Source of the DNA: UKL13-2 sp044346745
Lineage (GTDB): Bacteria > Pseudomonadota > Gammaproteobacteria > Burkholderiales > Usitatibacteraceae
Reading direction: 5' to 3'
Assembly (NCBI GenBank): GCA_044346745.1
Contig: JBIIYQ010000002.1
Span: 1 to 64,000 of the forward strand
Length of the DNA: 64,000 nt
Part shown: in pieces, positions 1 to 8,838 of the stretch
Position numbering within the stretch: position 1 is the stretch's first letter
Layout of the letters: each line of letters opens with the position of its first letter
Notes under the pieces: model-generated
What the model was told of the DNA's origin: nothing
Database searches by the model: none
The model's input: only the letters and a program-made list of their open reading frames with translations
Translations under genes and position numbers: made by a program

Positions 1-809
1 AGTAGCGATACATTCCACGCGCCCTCGCCACAACTGCGCGGGTAGTTGCCAGAGAAAACAACACGGATGTCGACCAGTGACGCCTGCTGAACGTCTAGCT
101 TCATACGTTCACGCCAATCACCACAGGCTCCGGCAATTAAGCGAGTGCGATTGACAATTGATAGCTGCGCCGGCTTCACGTCCGTGGAAATCGCAACACT
201 TCTTTCATCAACAGATGGTGCAAATTGGAACCGAATAGTTTTGAAATTCACCAGTAACGCGTCCGGCCCGACGTTGTAGGCGCGTAGCGTCTCGCCATCA
301 AACTTTGAGGGGTCGGCATCGACCGCACCGAAGAACGATTTGTCGAGCACCAAGTCACCCTCGATACTGCGCAGCCCGCGTTCACGCAGGCGTTTCAATA
401 ACAGCCACAACCGTTCGACAGTGAGTTTCGGGTCGCCGCTGCCGCGCAGAATCAAATCGCCGTGCAACGTCCCGCCGCGCAGCACGTCTGGCGCGCCGGA
501 GATCAACACATCCGTTTTCCATGCGTACGTGGGCCCGAGCAACTCAAGCCCAGCATAAGTGGTGACCAGTTTCATCACCGAGGCAGGGTTCATCGCGCGG
601 TCGACGTTCTGCGAGAGCAGCACTTCTCTTGCACCAACTTCTTTGACCAAGACGGCGACACTGTCGAGCGGTACTTGCGCCCGGGTGAAGGCCTCGGCAA
701 CTGAGGCGGGCAATAGGAAGGATTGCGCTGCTCTATTCGACACCGACTGGGCGCTGGCAAAAGTTGTAACTAAACAGGTGGCCAACCAAGCGGCGCGGCT
801 AAAACTCAA
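1..809 (-). CDS. dacB: D-alanyl-D-alanine carboxypeptidase/endopeptidase (PBP4, peptidase S13), 3' part cut by window edge
   Basis: The visible 269 codons encode the N-terminal part of a class C penicillin-binding protein, a periplasmic enzyme that trims or cuts peptidoglycan cross-links. The first 21 residues look like a Sec signal peptide ending Ala-Ser-Ala before Gln. The active-site SxxK motif is seen as S77-V-M-K80 in the context NPASVMK, as expected for the S13 family. The start is a TTG that overlaps the bioA stop codon (TTGA, 806-809). No better ATG lies nearby, and this start gives a full signal peptide, so translational coupling to bioA is likely. The SxN and KTG motifs would lie beyond the window edge. 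The family call is firm; the start is moderately sure. Confidence 0.85.
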   Translation of the reverse strand, partial: MSFSRAAWLATCLVTTFASAQSVSNRAAQSFLLPASVAEAFTRAQVPLDSVAVLVKEVGAREVLLSQNVDRAMNPASVMKLVTTYAGLELLGPTYAWKTDVLISGAPDVLRGGTLHGDLILRGSGDPKLTVERLWLLLKRLRERGLRSIEGDLVLDKSFFGAVDADPSKFDGETLRAYNVGPDALLVNFKTIRFQFAPSVDERSVAISTDVKPAQLSIVNRTRLIAGACGDWRERMKLDVQQASLVDIRVVFSGNYPRSCGEGAWNVSL

Positions 810-2167
810 CTCAGCACCTCATCGATTGCGGCCAATGTTTCACGAACCAACAGCGATAACTCGGCGTCATCAATCACGTAAGGTGGCATGAAGTAGATGG
901 TGTTGCCGATGGGGCGTACCAACACACCACGCGCCAGCCCTGCGGCAAAGATACGTTTCGCAAAATCCGGCAGTGTTGTTCTGACATCGAATGCCCAGAT
1001 CATTCCCAGCTGACGGTAGTGCCTCACGCGCTGATGTTGTCGCAGTGGCATCATCATCTGTGAGAAGCGCCGCGCCTTTTCGCGGTTGGCTGCAATCACA
1101 TTATCACCTTCAACAATATCGAGTGTAGCTAACGCCGCCCGGCAGGCCAATGCAGAGCCGGTATAGGAATGCGAATGTAGAAAACCGCGTGCGGTGCTGT
1201 CGTCATAAAAGGCTTGGTACACAGTATCGGTGGTCAGCACGCATGACAGCGGCAGGTACCCACCGGTGATGCCCTTCGACAGGCAGATGAAGTCGGGGCG
1301 CATGCCAGAGCTGGTAGAGACTTGTTCCCACGCAAACATAGTTCCCGTGCGGCCAAAGCCGGTCATGATTTCGTCGGCGATCATATGCACATTAAGTTTT
1401 GTGCAAAGCTCACGCGCGCGCCGCAGATACTGCGGGTGGTACATGCGCATTCCCGCGGCACCCTGCACCAACGGCTCAACGATGAGAGCGGCGATCTCCT
1501 GATGCCGCTCTTCTAGCAGTGTTTGCAGCGCATCGGCTGCCGCATCAGCACACTCAATGCAGCACGGGTAGTCATCGCCGACTTTCTGGGCATTGGCTGG
1601 GGCTGGAGCTGGAACAAGCAGATTGTTGTTCAGCAACGGCGCGTACGCATCACGAAACACCGCCACATCGGTAACACTCAGTGCGCCCAGCGTTTCGCCG
1701 TGGTAACTGCCCTCAAGCGAAACAAATTTGGTTTTGCCGTTCACACCAACATTGCGCCAGTAGTGAACAGTCATCTTCAATGCGATCTCGACCGCCGACG
1801 CACCATCACTACCAAAAAACGCGTGGCCGAGACCAGTGAGTTTGGCTAGACGCTCGGCCAACTCAACAGCAGGTTTATGCGTAAATCCCGCCAACATCGC
1901 ATGCTCGAGCGTATCGAGCTGGTCCTTGATGGCGGCATTGATGCGCGGATTGCAGTGGCCAAACAAATTCACCCACCAGCTCGACACCGCATCCAAATAC
2001 CGCCTACCCTCAACGTCAGTCAGCCACACGCCGTTGGCCGAGGCAATCGGCACCAGCGGAAACTGCTCGTGGTGTTTCATCTGTGTACAAGGATGCCAAA
2101 CGCTAGCCAATGAGCGTCGGATCAATTCAGCATTGGTGTTTGGCGGGGATTGTTCGGGAGCGGACAT
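806..2167 (-). CDS. bioA: Adenosylmethionine-8-amino-7-oxononanoate aminotransferase (biotin synthesis)
   Basis: A class III PLP-dependent aminotransferase of 453 residues, the usual BioA length. BioA converts 8-amino-7-oxononanoate to 7,8-diaminononanoate using S-adenosylmethionine as amino donor. Diagnostic features are the N-terminal WHPCTQM motif (residues 24-30), the SSWW segment near 62-65, the cofactor Asp in MIADEIMTGFGRTG (D265), and the Schiff-base lysine K298 in LSKGITGGYLP. The downstream dacB gene overlaps its stop. No other bio genes are in the window, so biotin genes appear dispersed. I see no BirA-type operator in the upstream region. Confidence 0.95.
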   Translation of the reverse strand: MSAPEQSPPNTNAELIRRSLASVWHPCTQMKHHEQFPLVPIASANGVWLTDVEGRRYLDAVSSWWVNLFGHCNPRINAAIKDQLDTLEHAMLAGFTHKPAVELAERLAKLTGLGHAFFGSDGASAVEIALKMTVHYWRNVGVNGKTKFVSLEGSYHGETLGALSVTDVAVFRDAYAPLLNNNLLVPAPAPANAQKVGDDYPCCIECADAAADALQTLLEERHQEIAALIVEPLVQGAAGMRMYHPQYLRRARELCTKLNVHMIADEIMTGFGRTGTMFAWEQVSTSSGMRPDFICLSKGITGGYLPLSCVLTTDTVYQAFYDDSTARGFLHSHSYTGSALACRAALATLDIVEGDNVIAANREKARRFSQMMMPLRQHQRVRHYRQLGMIWAFDVRTTLPDFAKRIFAAGLARGVLVRPIGNTIYFMPPYVIDDAELSLLVRETLAAIDEVLS

Positions 2168-2464
2168 GGACGAACGAATGTATCACAGCGGCTGTCGCGC
2201 TCTTTTTTTGGCGATCACCATTAGATTTTGAAACTCTATTGTCAGTGCGGCAATTCAGGTTGTTTTGCTTGGAAACTGCTGTCAATTGGCGAGTTTTCCG
2301 GTTCGGAGTTGAACTCGTATGCTGCCGGCTTCTAGAACCAATCGGCCCTTGCCTTTTATGCTGTTTGTTCTCAAACAGCGCTGTGCGGCCATTAGCTTAT
2401 CCACTTGTGATAGCGCCTTTATCAGGGCTACATTTTCTAGTCCGACACTGCGCGAATTCATTTG
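2168..2464. other. Divergent intergenic region with a perfect hairpin
   Basis: About 300 bases between the divergent bioA and RHH-regulator genes. It contains a perfect 8-bp stem with a 4-nt loop, GCTGTTTG (2360-2367) and CAAACAGC (2372-2379). No T-run follows on either strand, so it is unlikely to be a terminator. It may be a regulatory or recombinational palindrome. I see no convincing gene here. Confidence 0.4.
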
Positions 2465-2492
2465 TTGACATTTGCATGCATTTGCATATACT
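2465..2492 (+). promoter_or_regulatory. Strong sigma-70 promoter, probably giving a leaderless mRNA; overlapping direct repeat
   Basis: A consensus -35 TTGACA (2465-2470) is followed after 16 nt by TATACT (2487-2492). The expected start of transcription is about 6-7 nt downstream, at or next to the ATG at 2499, which has no Shine-Dalgarno sequence before it. The spacer holds two copies of TTTGCAT ten bases apart (2471-2477, 2481-2487) around a TGCATGCA palindrome. A repeat placed like this could be an operator for the ribbon-helix-helix protein encoded directly downstream. That role is inference. Confidence 0.6.
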
Positions 2493-2498
2493 TCCGAA

Positions 2499-3032
2499 AT
2501 GGCAAATGCAGACACAAAAAATGCGGGCACCATGATTCCGGTTTCGGGGCGCTTACCTGAGGAGCTATATCAATGGCTTTCAACTCTATCTTTGGAAGGG
2601 GCGACAACGGTAAGCGACCGAATACGTATTGCAGTAGCGACGCTTAAGCGTCTTCACGACGGCGATTCAGACTACATGGGCGCGCTGGGCATGCAGCGAG
2701 ATCTCGTTCGCAATACAAGGGATCAAATTGCATCGCTTGAGCGCACCGCCGGGGTGCACTCAGCGGTTTTGGCGGCGTTTGTTGACCATGTTCCAGGTCT
2801 GGTCGCAATGCTAAACGCCGCGCAAGTGAAGGACTCGGCGTCAGCGCGCGAGTTGGAAGAGCAGTTGGTGCGCGGGTTGTTTCAATTGACCGAGGCGCTT
2901 CTGCGACAGGTCGTTACGACTGAAGCAGCGGCATTTGACGTTCATGTTGTCCATAAGCAGGCACCAAGATTCATTGAATTAGTACAGGCTATCATTTCGA
3001 CAACCCAGATACGAGGAGACAAACATGGCTGA
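2499..3032 (+). CDS. Ribbon-helix-helix-type putative regulator of the PspA/flotillin cassette
   Basis: A 177-residue protein. Residues about 12-50 fit a ribbon-helix-helix DNA-binding fold: a short beta strand (IPVSGRLP) followed by PEELYQWLSTL and a second helix VSDRIRIAVATLKR, as in CopG/MetJ-like repressors. The remainder is helical with no recognised domain. An upstream TTG (2472) in frame would add nine residues, but it lies inside the promoter, so I prefer the ATG at 2499. The gene overlaps the PspA-like gene by 8 nt, showing an operon. It is probably a regulator of this operon, possibly through the TTTGCAT repeats in its promoter. The family assignment comes from pattern only. Confidence 0.65.
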   Translation: MANADTKNAGTMIPVSGRLPEELYQWLSTLSLEGATTVSDRIRIAVATLKRLHDGDSDYMGALGMQRDLVRNTRDQIASLERTAGVHSAVLAAFVDHVPGLVAMLNAAQVKDSASARELEEQLVRGLFQLTEALLRQVVTTEAAAFDVHVVHKQAPRFIELVQAIISTTQIRGDKHG

Positions 3033-3696
3033 TTCACTTCGAGCACGCGTTGCGCGTGTCATTGCGGGTAGCGCGCATGCGCTTATCGACAAGATCGAGG
3101 ATGCCGCACCAATCGCGATGCTTGAGCAGTCAGTTCGTGAAGTTGACCAAATCATCGACGAGGTGCGCGCAGAATTGGGGCTCATCGCTGCCAATCGCCA
3201 TTTAGCGCAGCAGCAGCATCTGTCTCTCAACCGCGAGCATGAGCAGCTCTCAGTTTCCCTCGCGACCGCGCTCGCTGAGTCGCGCGACGATCTTGCAAAA
3301 GCCGCCATATCTCGCCAGCTAGACATTGAAGCACAGTTGCCCATTCTTGAGACTAGCCTAGCCGAACAAGGCGGTCGAGAGAAAGAGATGTCAGGCTTCG
3401 TGGACGCACTGCTCGGCAAGAAACGTGAAATGGAAAACGCCATAGGCGAATTTGAAGCTTCTAGACAGGCCGCTGAGAAGAATACTGCCATGGCGGCAAA
3501 CGGAACTAACGCTATTGGCGCCAAGCTCAACGCAGCGCAATCCTCGTTTGACCGCACTTACCGGCGGCAATCCGGACTTTCGCCGACCGCCAGCGGCACG
3601 ACAATGGAGCAGGCTGCGCGTTTGAAGGAATTAAGCGATCTGGCACGCGATAATAAGATCGCCGAGCGACTGGCTGCATTGAAGTCTGGCAAGTAA
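3025..3696 (+). CDS. PspA/IM30-family membrane-associated protein
   Basis: A 223-residue, almost wholly alpha-helical protein of the PspA/Vipp1 (IM30) family. These proteins bind the inner face of the cytoplasmic membrane, oligomerise and help maintain the membrane under stress. The start has the family's short amphipathic helix followed by IEDAAPIAMLEQSVREVDQ, equivalent to the conserved region where PspA proteins list their first long helix. Two long coiled-coil stretches follow (about 30-170). A good Shine-Dalgarno (GAGGAG, 3013-3018) precedes the ATG. It is coupled to the upstream RHH gene and followed 9 nt later by yqiJ. The pspBC genes and a PspF activator are absent, so this is the YqiJK-type context rather than the classical phage-shock operon. 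Confidence 0.85.
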   Translation: MADSLRARVARVIAGSAHALIDKIEDAAPIAMLEQSVREVDQIIDEVRAELGLIAANRHLAQQQHLSLNREHEQLSVSLATALAESRDDLAKAAISRQLDIEAQLPILETSLAEQGGREKEMSGFVDALLGKKREMENAIGEFEASRQAAEKNTAMAANGTNAIGAKLNAAQSSFDRTYRRQSGLSPTASGTTMEQAARLKELSDLARDNKIAERLAALKSGK

Positions 3697-3705
3697 ATCG
3701 AGCCA

Positions 3706-4326
3706 ATGACGATTTTCACTACACCTGAAACTTGGCCGTTCGCTAGCGCGCTCGCACTGCTCGTTGGCCTGAGCGTCGTGGAGGGGCTAGGCCTGCTGAT
3801 GGCGAACAGCCCATCAACCATACTCGACAGTTTCATTCCCGATGCAATTGATGGGCCCGATGGGCCACTCGGCTGGTTGCATGTTGGCAAGGTGCCGATA
3901 CTCGTTTTGCTCATCCTTTTTCTGACGGGGTTCGCGATATGTGGGTACGCGGTGCAATCTATCGCTGTCGCGCTGACAAGCCTGCCCCTTCCATCTTGGC
4001 TTGCGATGGTTCCCGCGATATTTACGGGGGTTTCAACCGTACGTGGAGTCGGCGCGCTACTCGCGCGCGTTTTGCCGGGAGATGAGACGTCTGCTGTCAG
4101 CGAGCTATCGTTGATCGGACGCGTCGCGGTGGTGATTCAAGGAACCGCAACCGAGATGATGGCGGCGCAGGCAAAAGTGCGGGATGCGAATGGTGCGACG
4201 CATTACGTGATGGTGGTGCCTGATCTGCAAGATCAAGTCTTTGCCGAAGGCACAACAATACTGCTCGTCAAGAAAGTTGGCGTTCGCTACCGCTGTATTG
4301 CCAATCCCCATCCCGAGCTTTTGTAG
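3706..4326 (+). CDS. YqiJ-family (DUF1449) inner-membrane protein with OB-fold
   Basis: A 206-residue membrane protein similar to E. coli YqiJ. Three hydrophobic segments (about residues 12-34, 65-86 and 98-120) precede a beta-rich C-terminal OB-fold-like domain. The WLHVGKVPILVLLILFLTGF stretch matches the conserved family core. YqiJ proteins act with flotillin-type YqiK; their exact function is not established, but both are linked to membrane organisation. The gene sits between the pspA-like gene (9-nt gap) and the flotillin gene (65 nt). The family is recognised with good confidence; the function is inferred from context. Confidence 0.85.
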   Translation: MTIFTTPETWPFASALALLVGLSVVEGLGLLMANSPSTILDSFIPDAIDGPDGPLGWLHVGKVPILVLLILFLTGFAICGYAVQSIAVALTSLPLPSWLAMVPAIFTGVSTVRGVGALLARVLPGDETSAVSELSLIGRVAVVIQGTATEMMAAQAKVRDANGATHYVMVVPDLQDQVFAEGTTILLVKKVGVRYRCIANPHPELL

Positions 4327-4391
4327 CGCAGCTCTGCGAACCCGTCAATAGCCAAGTTCCTCATTACTTTCCCCAAATTGGAGTGCGCAAA

Positions 4392-6086
4392 ATGCCTTTG
4401 GAAACAATACTGAACTTCGCAATTCCCGCTGGAATTGCGCTCTTTGCGATTCTGTTCATCGGCGTTGTGTTTGCGCGGCTCTACCAGAGAGCGACAAAGG
4501 AAACAGCGTTCGTTCGCACTGGCCTTGGTGGGCAAAAGGTCATCATGGACGGCGGCGCGATTGTGTTGCCGATCTTTCACGAGATTATTCCGGTGAACAT
4601 GAATACGTTGAAACTTGAGGTTTCACGCAAAGATGAGCAGAGCTTGATTGCGCTTGATCGCATGCGCGTTGACGTGGCGGCCGCATTCTTCGTTCGCGTC
4701 AAGCAAGTTGCGGAGTCCGTAAGCACCGCCGCCCAAACGCATGGGCGCAAAACGATGGCACCGTCCGAACTACGGACACTCGTTGAAGACAAGTTTGTTG
4801 ACTCTTTGCGAGCGACAGCCGCAACCATGACCATGCAGGAGTTGCAAGACAAGCGTCGGGAGTTTGTGCAGGCGGTTCAGAACGCAGTAGCGGAGGATCT
4901 TGAGAAGAATGGGCTTGAACTTGAATCCGTTTCGCTCACCAGCCTCGACCAGACGGCAAAGGAGTTTTTCAATCCTAGCAACGCGTTTGACGCCGAGGGC
5001 TTAACCAAGCTTACACAGGAAACAGAAACGCGGAGAAAGCGCAGAAATGACATAGAACAAGATACTGAGGTGCAGGTTCGCGCCAAGAATCTTGAAGCAG
5101 AACGTTTAAAGCTAGACATCACCAAAGAGCAGGAGTTGGCAACCCTAACGCAGAAGCGCGAAATCTCGAACGCGACGGCGCAACAAGTTGCCGAGATCGC
5201 CAAGATCGAAGCAGAACGCCACCGCGAAGCTGAAGAAGTACGGATCAACGCTGAGAGATTGGTGAAAGAACGCAAGATTGAGGCTGATCGAACGATCAAC
5301 AACGCCGAAATCGACAAAAATCTTTCGATTCAAAAGAATCAGATCGACGCGGATCGCGAAACGCAAATTAAGCGTGCGGAGCAGCGGCAAGTCATCGAAA
5401 TCGCTAACCAAGAAGCCGCGATTGCGATCGCTAAAAAATCTGAGGAACAATCGCAGGCTGAAGCTGCCGCGAGCATCGCGCGATCTGAGTCCGTTAAAGC
5501 AGAGGAGCTGGTAAATACGGCTCGAGAAGTTGCCATCGCCGAACGTGGCAAGTCGATTCAATTAATTGACGCCGCGCGCGAGGCGGAGCAGCAGGCGCTT
5601 TCGGTGACCGTTGCAGCCGAAGCCGAGCGCGAAGCAGCAGAGAACCGAGCTCTGGCTGTTAGAACCGAAGCTGAGGCAGCGCGTTCCGCCGCGCTGGCGC
5701 AAGCCGAGGGTATTGCGGCAATCAATGAGGCTAAAAACAAGCTGAGTGCGGCCCAGATCGACCTTGCGATTCGAATGCAGCTCATCCAATCGTTGCCACA
5801 AATTATCGAGCAAGCTGCAAAGCCGATGGAAAAAATCGATTCGATTCGACTATTTCAAGTGAATGGGATTGCAACGAGCGGAGCCGGAACAGCAGGAGAG
5901 GCACCGCAGACGAATGGTGGTGGGACGCTGCCGGAGCAAGTGATGAACTCGGCACTTCAGTATCAAGTCGCCAAGCCGATTGTCGATGCGATCATGAAGG
6001 ATGCGGGCCTTTCGAATCCGACTCTTAGCGGTATCTCGCAGTCGCTTGCAGATATTGTTGTGCCTCCATCTGGTGGCAAACAGTAG
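4392..6086 (+). CDS. Flotillin / YqiK-family band-7 protein
   Basis: A flotillin-like protein of 564 residues that forms membrane microdomain scaffolds. It has one N-terminal membrane segment (about residues 5-28), a band-7/SPFH domain (about 40-200), a long Glu/Ala/Lys-rich coiled coil (about 210-460) rich in EAERHREAEE-type repeats, and a C-terminal oligomerisation region. A GTG at 4383 is in frame, but the ATG at 4392 sits about 9 nt behind GGAG (4379-4382), so I chose it. It ends the RHH-PspA-YqiJ-YqiK cassette. A low-complexity coiled coil of this kind is normal for the family. Confidence 0.9.
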   Translation: MPLETILNFAIPAGIALFAILFIGVVFARLYQRATKETAFVRTGLGGQKVIMDGGAIVLPIFHEIIPVNMNTLKLEVSRKDEQSLIALDRMRVDVAAAFFVRVKQVAESVSTAAQTHGRKTMAPSELRTLVEDKFVDSLRATAATMTMQELQDKRREFVQAVQNAVAEDLEKNGLELESVSLTSLDQTAKEFFNPSNAFDAEGLTKLTQETETRRKRRNDIEQDTEVQVRAKNLEAERLKLDITKEQELATLTQKREISNATAQQVAEIAKIEAERHREAEEVRINAERLVKERKIEADRTINNAEIDKNLSIQKNQIDADRETQIKRAEQRQVIEIANQEAAIAIAKKSEEQSQAEAAASIARSESVKAEELVNTAREVAIAERGKSIQLIDAAREAEQQALSVTVAAEAEREAAENRALAVRTEAEAARSAALAQAEGIAAINEAKNKLSAAQIDLAIRMQLIQSLPQIIEQAAKPMEKIDSIRLFQVNGIATSGAGTAGEAPQTNGGGTLPEQVMNSALQYQVAKPIVDAIMKDAGLSNPTLSGISQSLADIVVPPSGGKQ

Positions 6087-6455
6087 TAGTAAAGAGTTAC
6101 GTGCGGCCCGCGCTTGGCCTTTGGAATGAGCCATGTACAGCTCGTTTCTCTCTGCCGACATCGAGATTGGTCGAGCGCCGCAATAGGGCAGTTGCGCGAA
6201 GACACCACGCGTCGATTGCTTATTCGCATGCCAATCACTCGTCAGTCCTCAGGTGGTGCGTGGCAAGCGAGGTCAGCGCGCTTGTTTAGCACTGATGTAT
6301 GCCGGTTGCTAGCAACACCGGAGGGTAAATATTTGATTCAATGCCGTTACCGTTTGGAGACGGAGAGAGAAAACAAGCCTTGAAAACGGGCGTTAATCAC
6401 ATCACTAAAAATCAAACTTCGCTCTAACCTGATTTATGACGATGGAGGTTTAGAC
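6087..6455. other. Intergenic region, no gene seen
   Basis: About 370 bases after the flotillin gene. Short open frames here have no recognisable content and no supported start. The end carries GGAGG (6444-6448), the ribosome site of the next gene. I see no clear terminator. Confidence 0.4.
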
Positions 6456-7100
6456 GTGGCTACTCAACTGCTCGATCTGGTCGAGTCACAAATGATTGCC
6501 AACCGGTTGCCGCTGGTCGCGGTGTCACTCGCGGCGGTGCCGCATGCCAATACGCCGACTGTTCTGACACTCCACTGGCACGGCTTTGTCGAAGTCAAAC
6601 TGGCCGAGCAAGGCGACGCCGTCGCTTACCAAGCAGTGCCCTCAAGCGCCCTCCAGCTGAACATGCGCTGGGATCGTTTTGACGATATCGAATTCGACGC
6701 ATTCGAAACCGCGTGGGAACTCGGGGCTTGGAACCTCGAACGGTTGGAAGCAAAACCGTTTGCGCGAGTCGGTGCCCACGTACACGAAGCCAACATGGGC
6801 ATGACGGCCTGCGGCGTATCGCCGGTTGAAATTGACGGCGAGCCTCCCTTTGTCGCTGATGTTCCCGATAGGGATGACCTGATCGAATTGGCGGGACGCG
6901 AAGGTTATGTGCAGTGGATGTTCCGTCCAGTACGAGGTGGTATGTGGAGCGAGGTCGCTGACGACGAAACCCTCGAAGCCGGCGGATATCGCAACCCGAC
7001 TTGCCCACTCACCACACAACCGGTGCTTGAGACTTATCGTCTGCGGTCGCCGCGTCGCGTGGTGTATCCGTTTGGACGTAGTCGCAAGATTCTGCAATAG
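6456..7100 (+). CDS. Conserved-looking hypothetical protein
   Basis: A 214-residue acidic soluble protein that I do not recognise. It starts with GTG behind a clear GGAGG (spacing 7 nt). There is no signal peptide or membrane segment. It contains several Trp and Asp/Glu-rich stretches (LNMRWDRFDDIEFDAFETAW, about 68-87) and ends with a basic tail. The balanced composition, strong ribosome site and lack of overlap with any other gene support a real gene. Neighbours on both sides are separated by more than 300 bases, so it is probably transcribed alone. Confidence 0.65.
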   Translation: MATQLLDLVESQMIANRLPLVAVSLAAVPHANTPTVLTLHWHGFVEVKLAEQGDAVAYQAVPSSALQLNMRWDRFDDIEFDAFETAWELGAWNLERLEAKPFARVGAHVHEANMGMTACGVSPVEIDGEPPFVADVPDRDDLIELAGREGYVQWMFRPVRGGMWSEVADDETLEAGGYRNPTCPLTTQPVLETYRLRSPRRVVYPFGRSRKILQ

Positions 7101-7452
7101 CCCGTCTTGCTGCACGGGAACCGAACTTAACCTCGGCGGTAACCTGCATTGCTGCATTGCTGCATGTTTGCGTTGCTACGTCGCTTGATTTCGCGATGAA
7201 ACGGTGGATCCCGCTTTCCATGCGATATATTGGGTGGGAAACTTAGTTGGTCACGTCGGCTCAAAGCGGCGTTTCACAACTACTTTCCGATTCGATTTTT
7301 GATCCAGCGAACCGACCGAAAAGTAATCTGAGTCTGATGTTGTTCCTTTCATGGCGCGGTTAGCCTAGGTCTGGCACTCATGCGATCCGCCGTTCACCCT
7401 GAATTCTTACCCGTTCCCTACTTGTCCCGCAATTTTCCCTGTCAGAGGTCAC
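7101..7452. other. Intergenic region with short tandem repeat
   Basis: About 350 bases. A short tandem repeat of TGCATTGC (three near copies, about 7145-7166) follows the preceding stop. AGAGG before 7453 serves the next gene. I see no gene or clear promoter. Confidence 0.4.
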
Positions 7453-8838
7453 ATGCCAAATCGCAGACAATTCATATCCGCAAGCCTCGTTACCGCGGTC
7501 GCCGGCCTCGCACCGCTACGGGCTGCGCTGGCCGCAGCCCCAATGCCGTTAAGCAGCGACATCGGCAAACTGGCGCGGGTTCTGGTTCACAGTTTCAAGG
7601 CGACCGATCACCCGGTCGATATTCTCGGTGACAGCTTGCTGCCTGGCGCGGAAGCCGATACTGCGATCGCCGCTGCGCAGCATGCAGAACTGATCCGCTT
7701 ACTGCGCAATTCCGGCTGCGACGTCGTTGAGCTGGAGGACGCTCTCGCGGCGGCCATGGCTGCGACGCGCCAATCAGGCATTCTCGCGGCCTGGGTCAAA
7801 GAGGCGTTCCCGCGACTGGGCTCGCGAGCAGGCAGCGTCACCGCGCAACAATTGCTTGGCCGCGACCCCGCGAGCCGCTACACGCTAGGCCCAGACGGCA
7901 GCTATCGTCATGTTCTCAACGATTCCTCTTCGACCATTTGGACGCGCGATTCCGCCTTCATGACACCGCGCGGGCTGGTGATCTGCAACTCGGCCTCACA
8001 ACGCCGCCGCCGCGAAAACATGCTGCTGCGTTTCGTCTATGCGCACTCGCCGCTCCTCAAAGATGTGCCAATAGCGTTCGATGCCATTGAAGAAGGAATG
8101 ATTGTCGAAGGCGGCGATGCTATGGTCGTGGCCAAGGATCTGCTGTTTCTGGGCACTGGGAACCGCAGCGATCCGCGGATAGCTCCGGTGCTTGCCAAGC
8201 GGCTCGATATGGATGTTCTCGCGGTTCAGACGGTTGAGAGTGAATTCCTTCAGACTATCCAGCCAGGCCAGAAAAACCCTGCGCGCGAACTCAAGATCTT
8301 GCTGCTGCACCTCGATACCTTTTTCACCATGATAGCAGCCAACCATGCGCTGGCCGTGCCCTATCTGCTGGAGAGCGAATTCGCCGAATCGAGCCCGCTG
8401 GTTCGCTACATTCGAGGCGCGCGGGCAGACACGCGGCTTTCTGTAGAAGACGCGGAGGCGGCGCTGAAAATGCTCAAGGGTTTCGGCTCGCTCAAGGTCT
8501 ACCGGCGCGGTACCGGGGCCGAGGAGAAAGTTGAAGGCAAACTGGCAGACCATCTTAAGCGCCTGAACTGGAAGTTCACTTGGATCGGCGGGGCGCGGCC
8601 CACCGGCCAAGCTGAAGCCTTCAGCCATTTCATGGCCGTCACCTATCCGGAGCTGCGCCGCCAGGCCGCCAACGTTGTCCAAACCACGCCTGGCCGGGTC
8701 ATCGCCTATGCAGGCAACCCGGCCACCAAGGCCGCGATCGAAGCAGATGGGATCGCGGTCGATACCTTTGGCGCACGCGAATTGTGGGCTTGGCATGGCG
8801 GCCCACACTGCTTGACGCAGCCGTTAATGCGGAGTTGA
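7453..8838 (+). CDS. Tat-exported arginine deiminase-family protein
   Basis: A 461-residue member of the guanidino-group-modifying superfamily, closest in motif pattern to arginine deiminase, which hydrolyses arginine to citrulline and ammonia. The catalytic motifs are complete: WTRD (D166), EGGD (E219, D222), HLD (H286, D288) and the C-terminal nucleophile C453 in GGPHCLTQP. Unusually, the N-terminus has a twin-arginine signal (NRRQFISAS, then a hydrophobic, Ala-rich stretch to about residue 29), which predicts a folded periplasmic enzyme. Arginine deiminases are normally cytoplasmic and lie with arcB/arcC, which are not present here. A real substrate other than free arginine is possible. 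Local base composition appears richer in G+C than neighbouring genes, which may point to transfer. Confidence 0.85.
   Translation: MPNRRQFISASLVTAVAGLAPLRAALAAAPMPLSSDIGKLARVLVHSFKATDHPVDILGDSLLPGAEADTAIAAAQHAELIRLLRNSGCDVVELEDALAAAMAATRQSGILAAWVKEAFPRLGSRAGSVTAQQLLGRDPASRYTLGPDGSYRHVLNDSSSTIWTRDSAFMTPRGLVICNSASQRRRRENMLLRFVYAHSPLLKDVPIAFDAIEEGMIVEGGDAMVVAKDLLFLGTGNRSDPRIAPVLAKRLDMDVLAVQTVESEFLQTIQPGQKNPARELKILLLHLDTFFTMIAANHALAVPYLLESEFAESSPLVRYIRGARADTRLSVEDAEAALKMLKGFGSLKVYRRGTGAEEKVEGKLADHLKRLNWKFTWIGGARPTGQAEAFSHFMAVTYPELRRQAANVVQTTPGRVIAYAGNPATKAAIEADGIAVDTFGARELWAWHGGPHCLTQPLMRS

Noticed and set aside
2110..2535. Plus-strand frame of 141 codons across the bioA upstream region
   Set aside because: It overlaps bioA and the promoter of the RHH gene and has no recognisable protein content.
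5145..5561. Long antisense frames inside the flotillin coiled coil
   Set aside because: They are produced by the repetitive Glu/Ala/Arg codons of the real gene; Ser/Phe/Arg-rich composition is typical of such shadows.
7145..7166. CRISPR-like short repeat
   Set aside because: The TGCATTGC copies are directly adjacent, only 8 bases long and without spacers, so it is a simple tandem repeat. No CRISPR array or cas gene is seen in the window.
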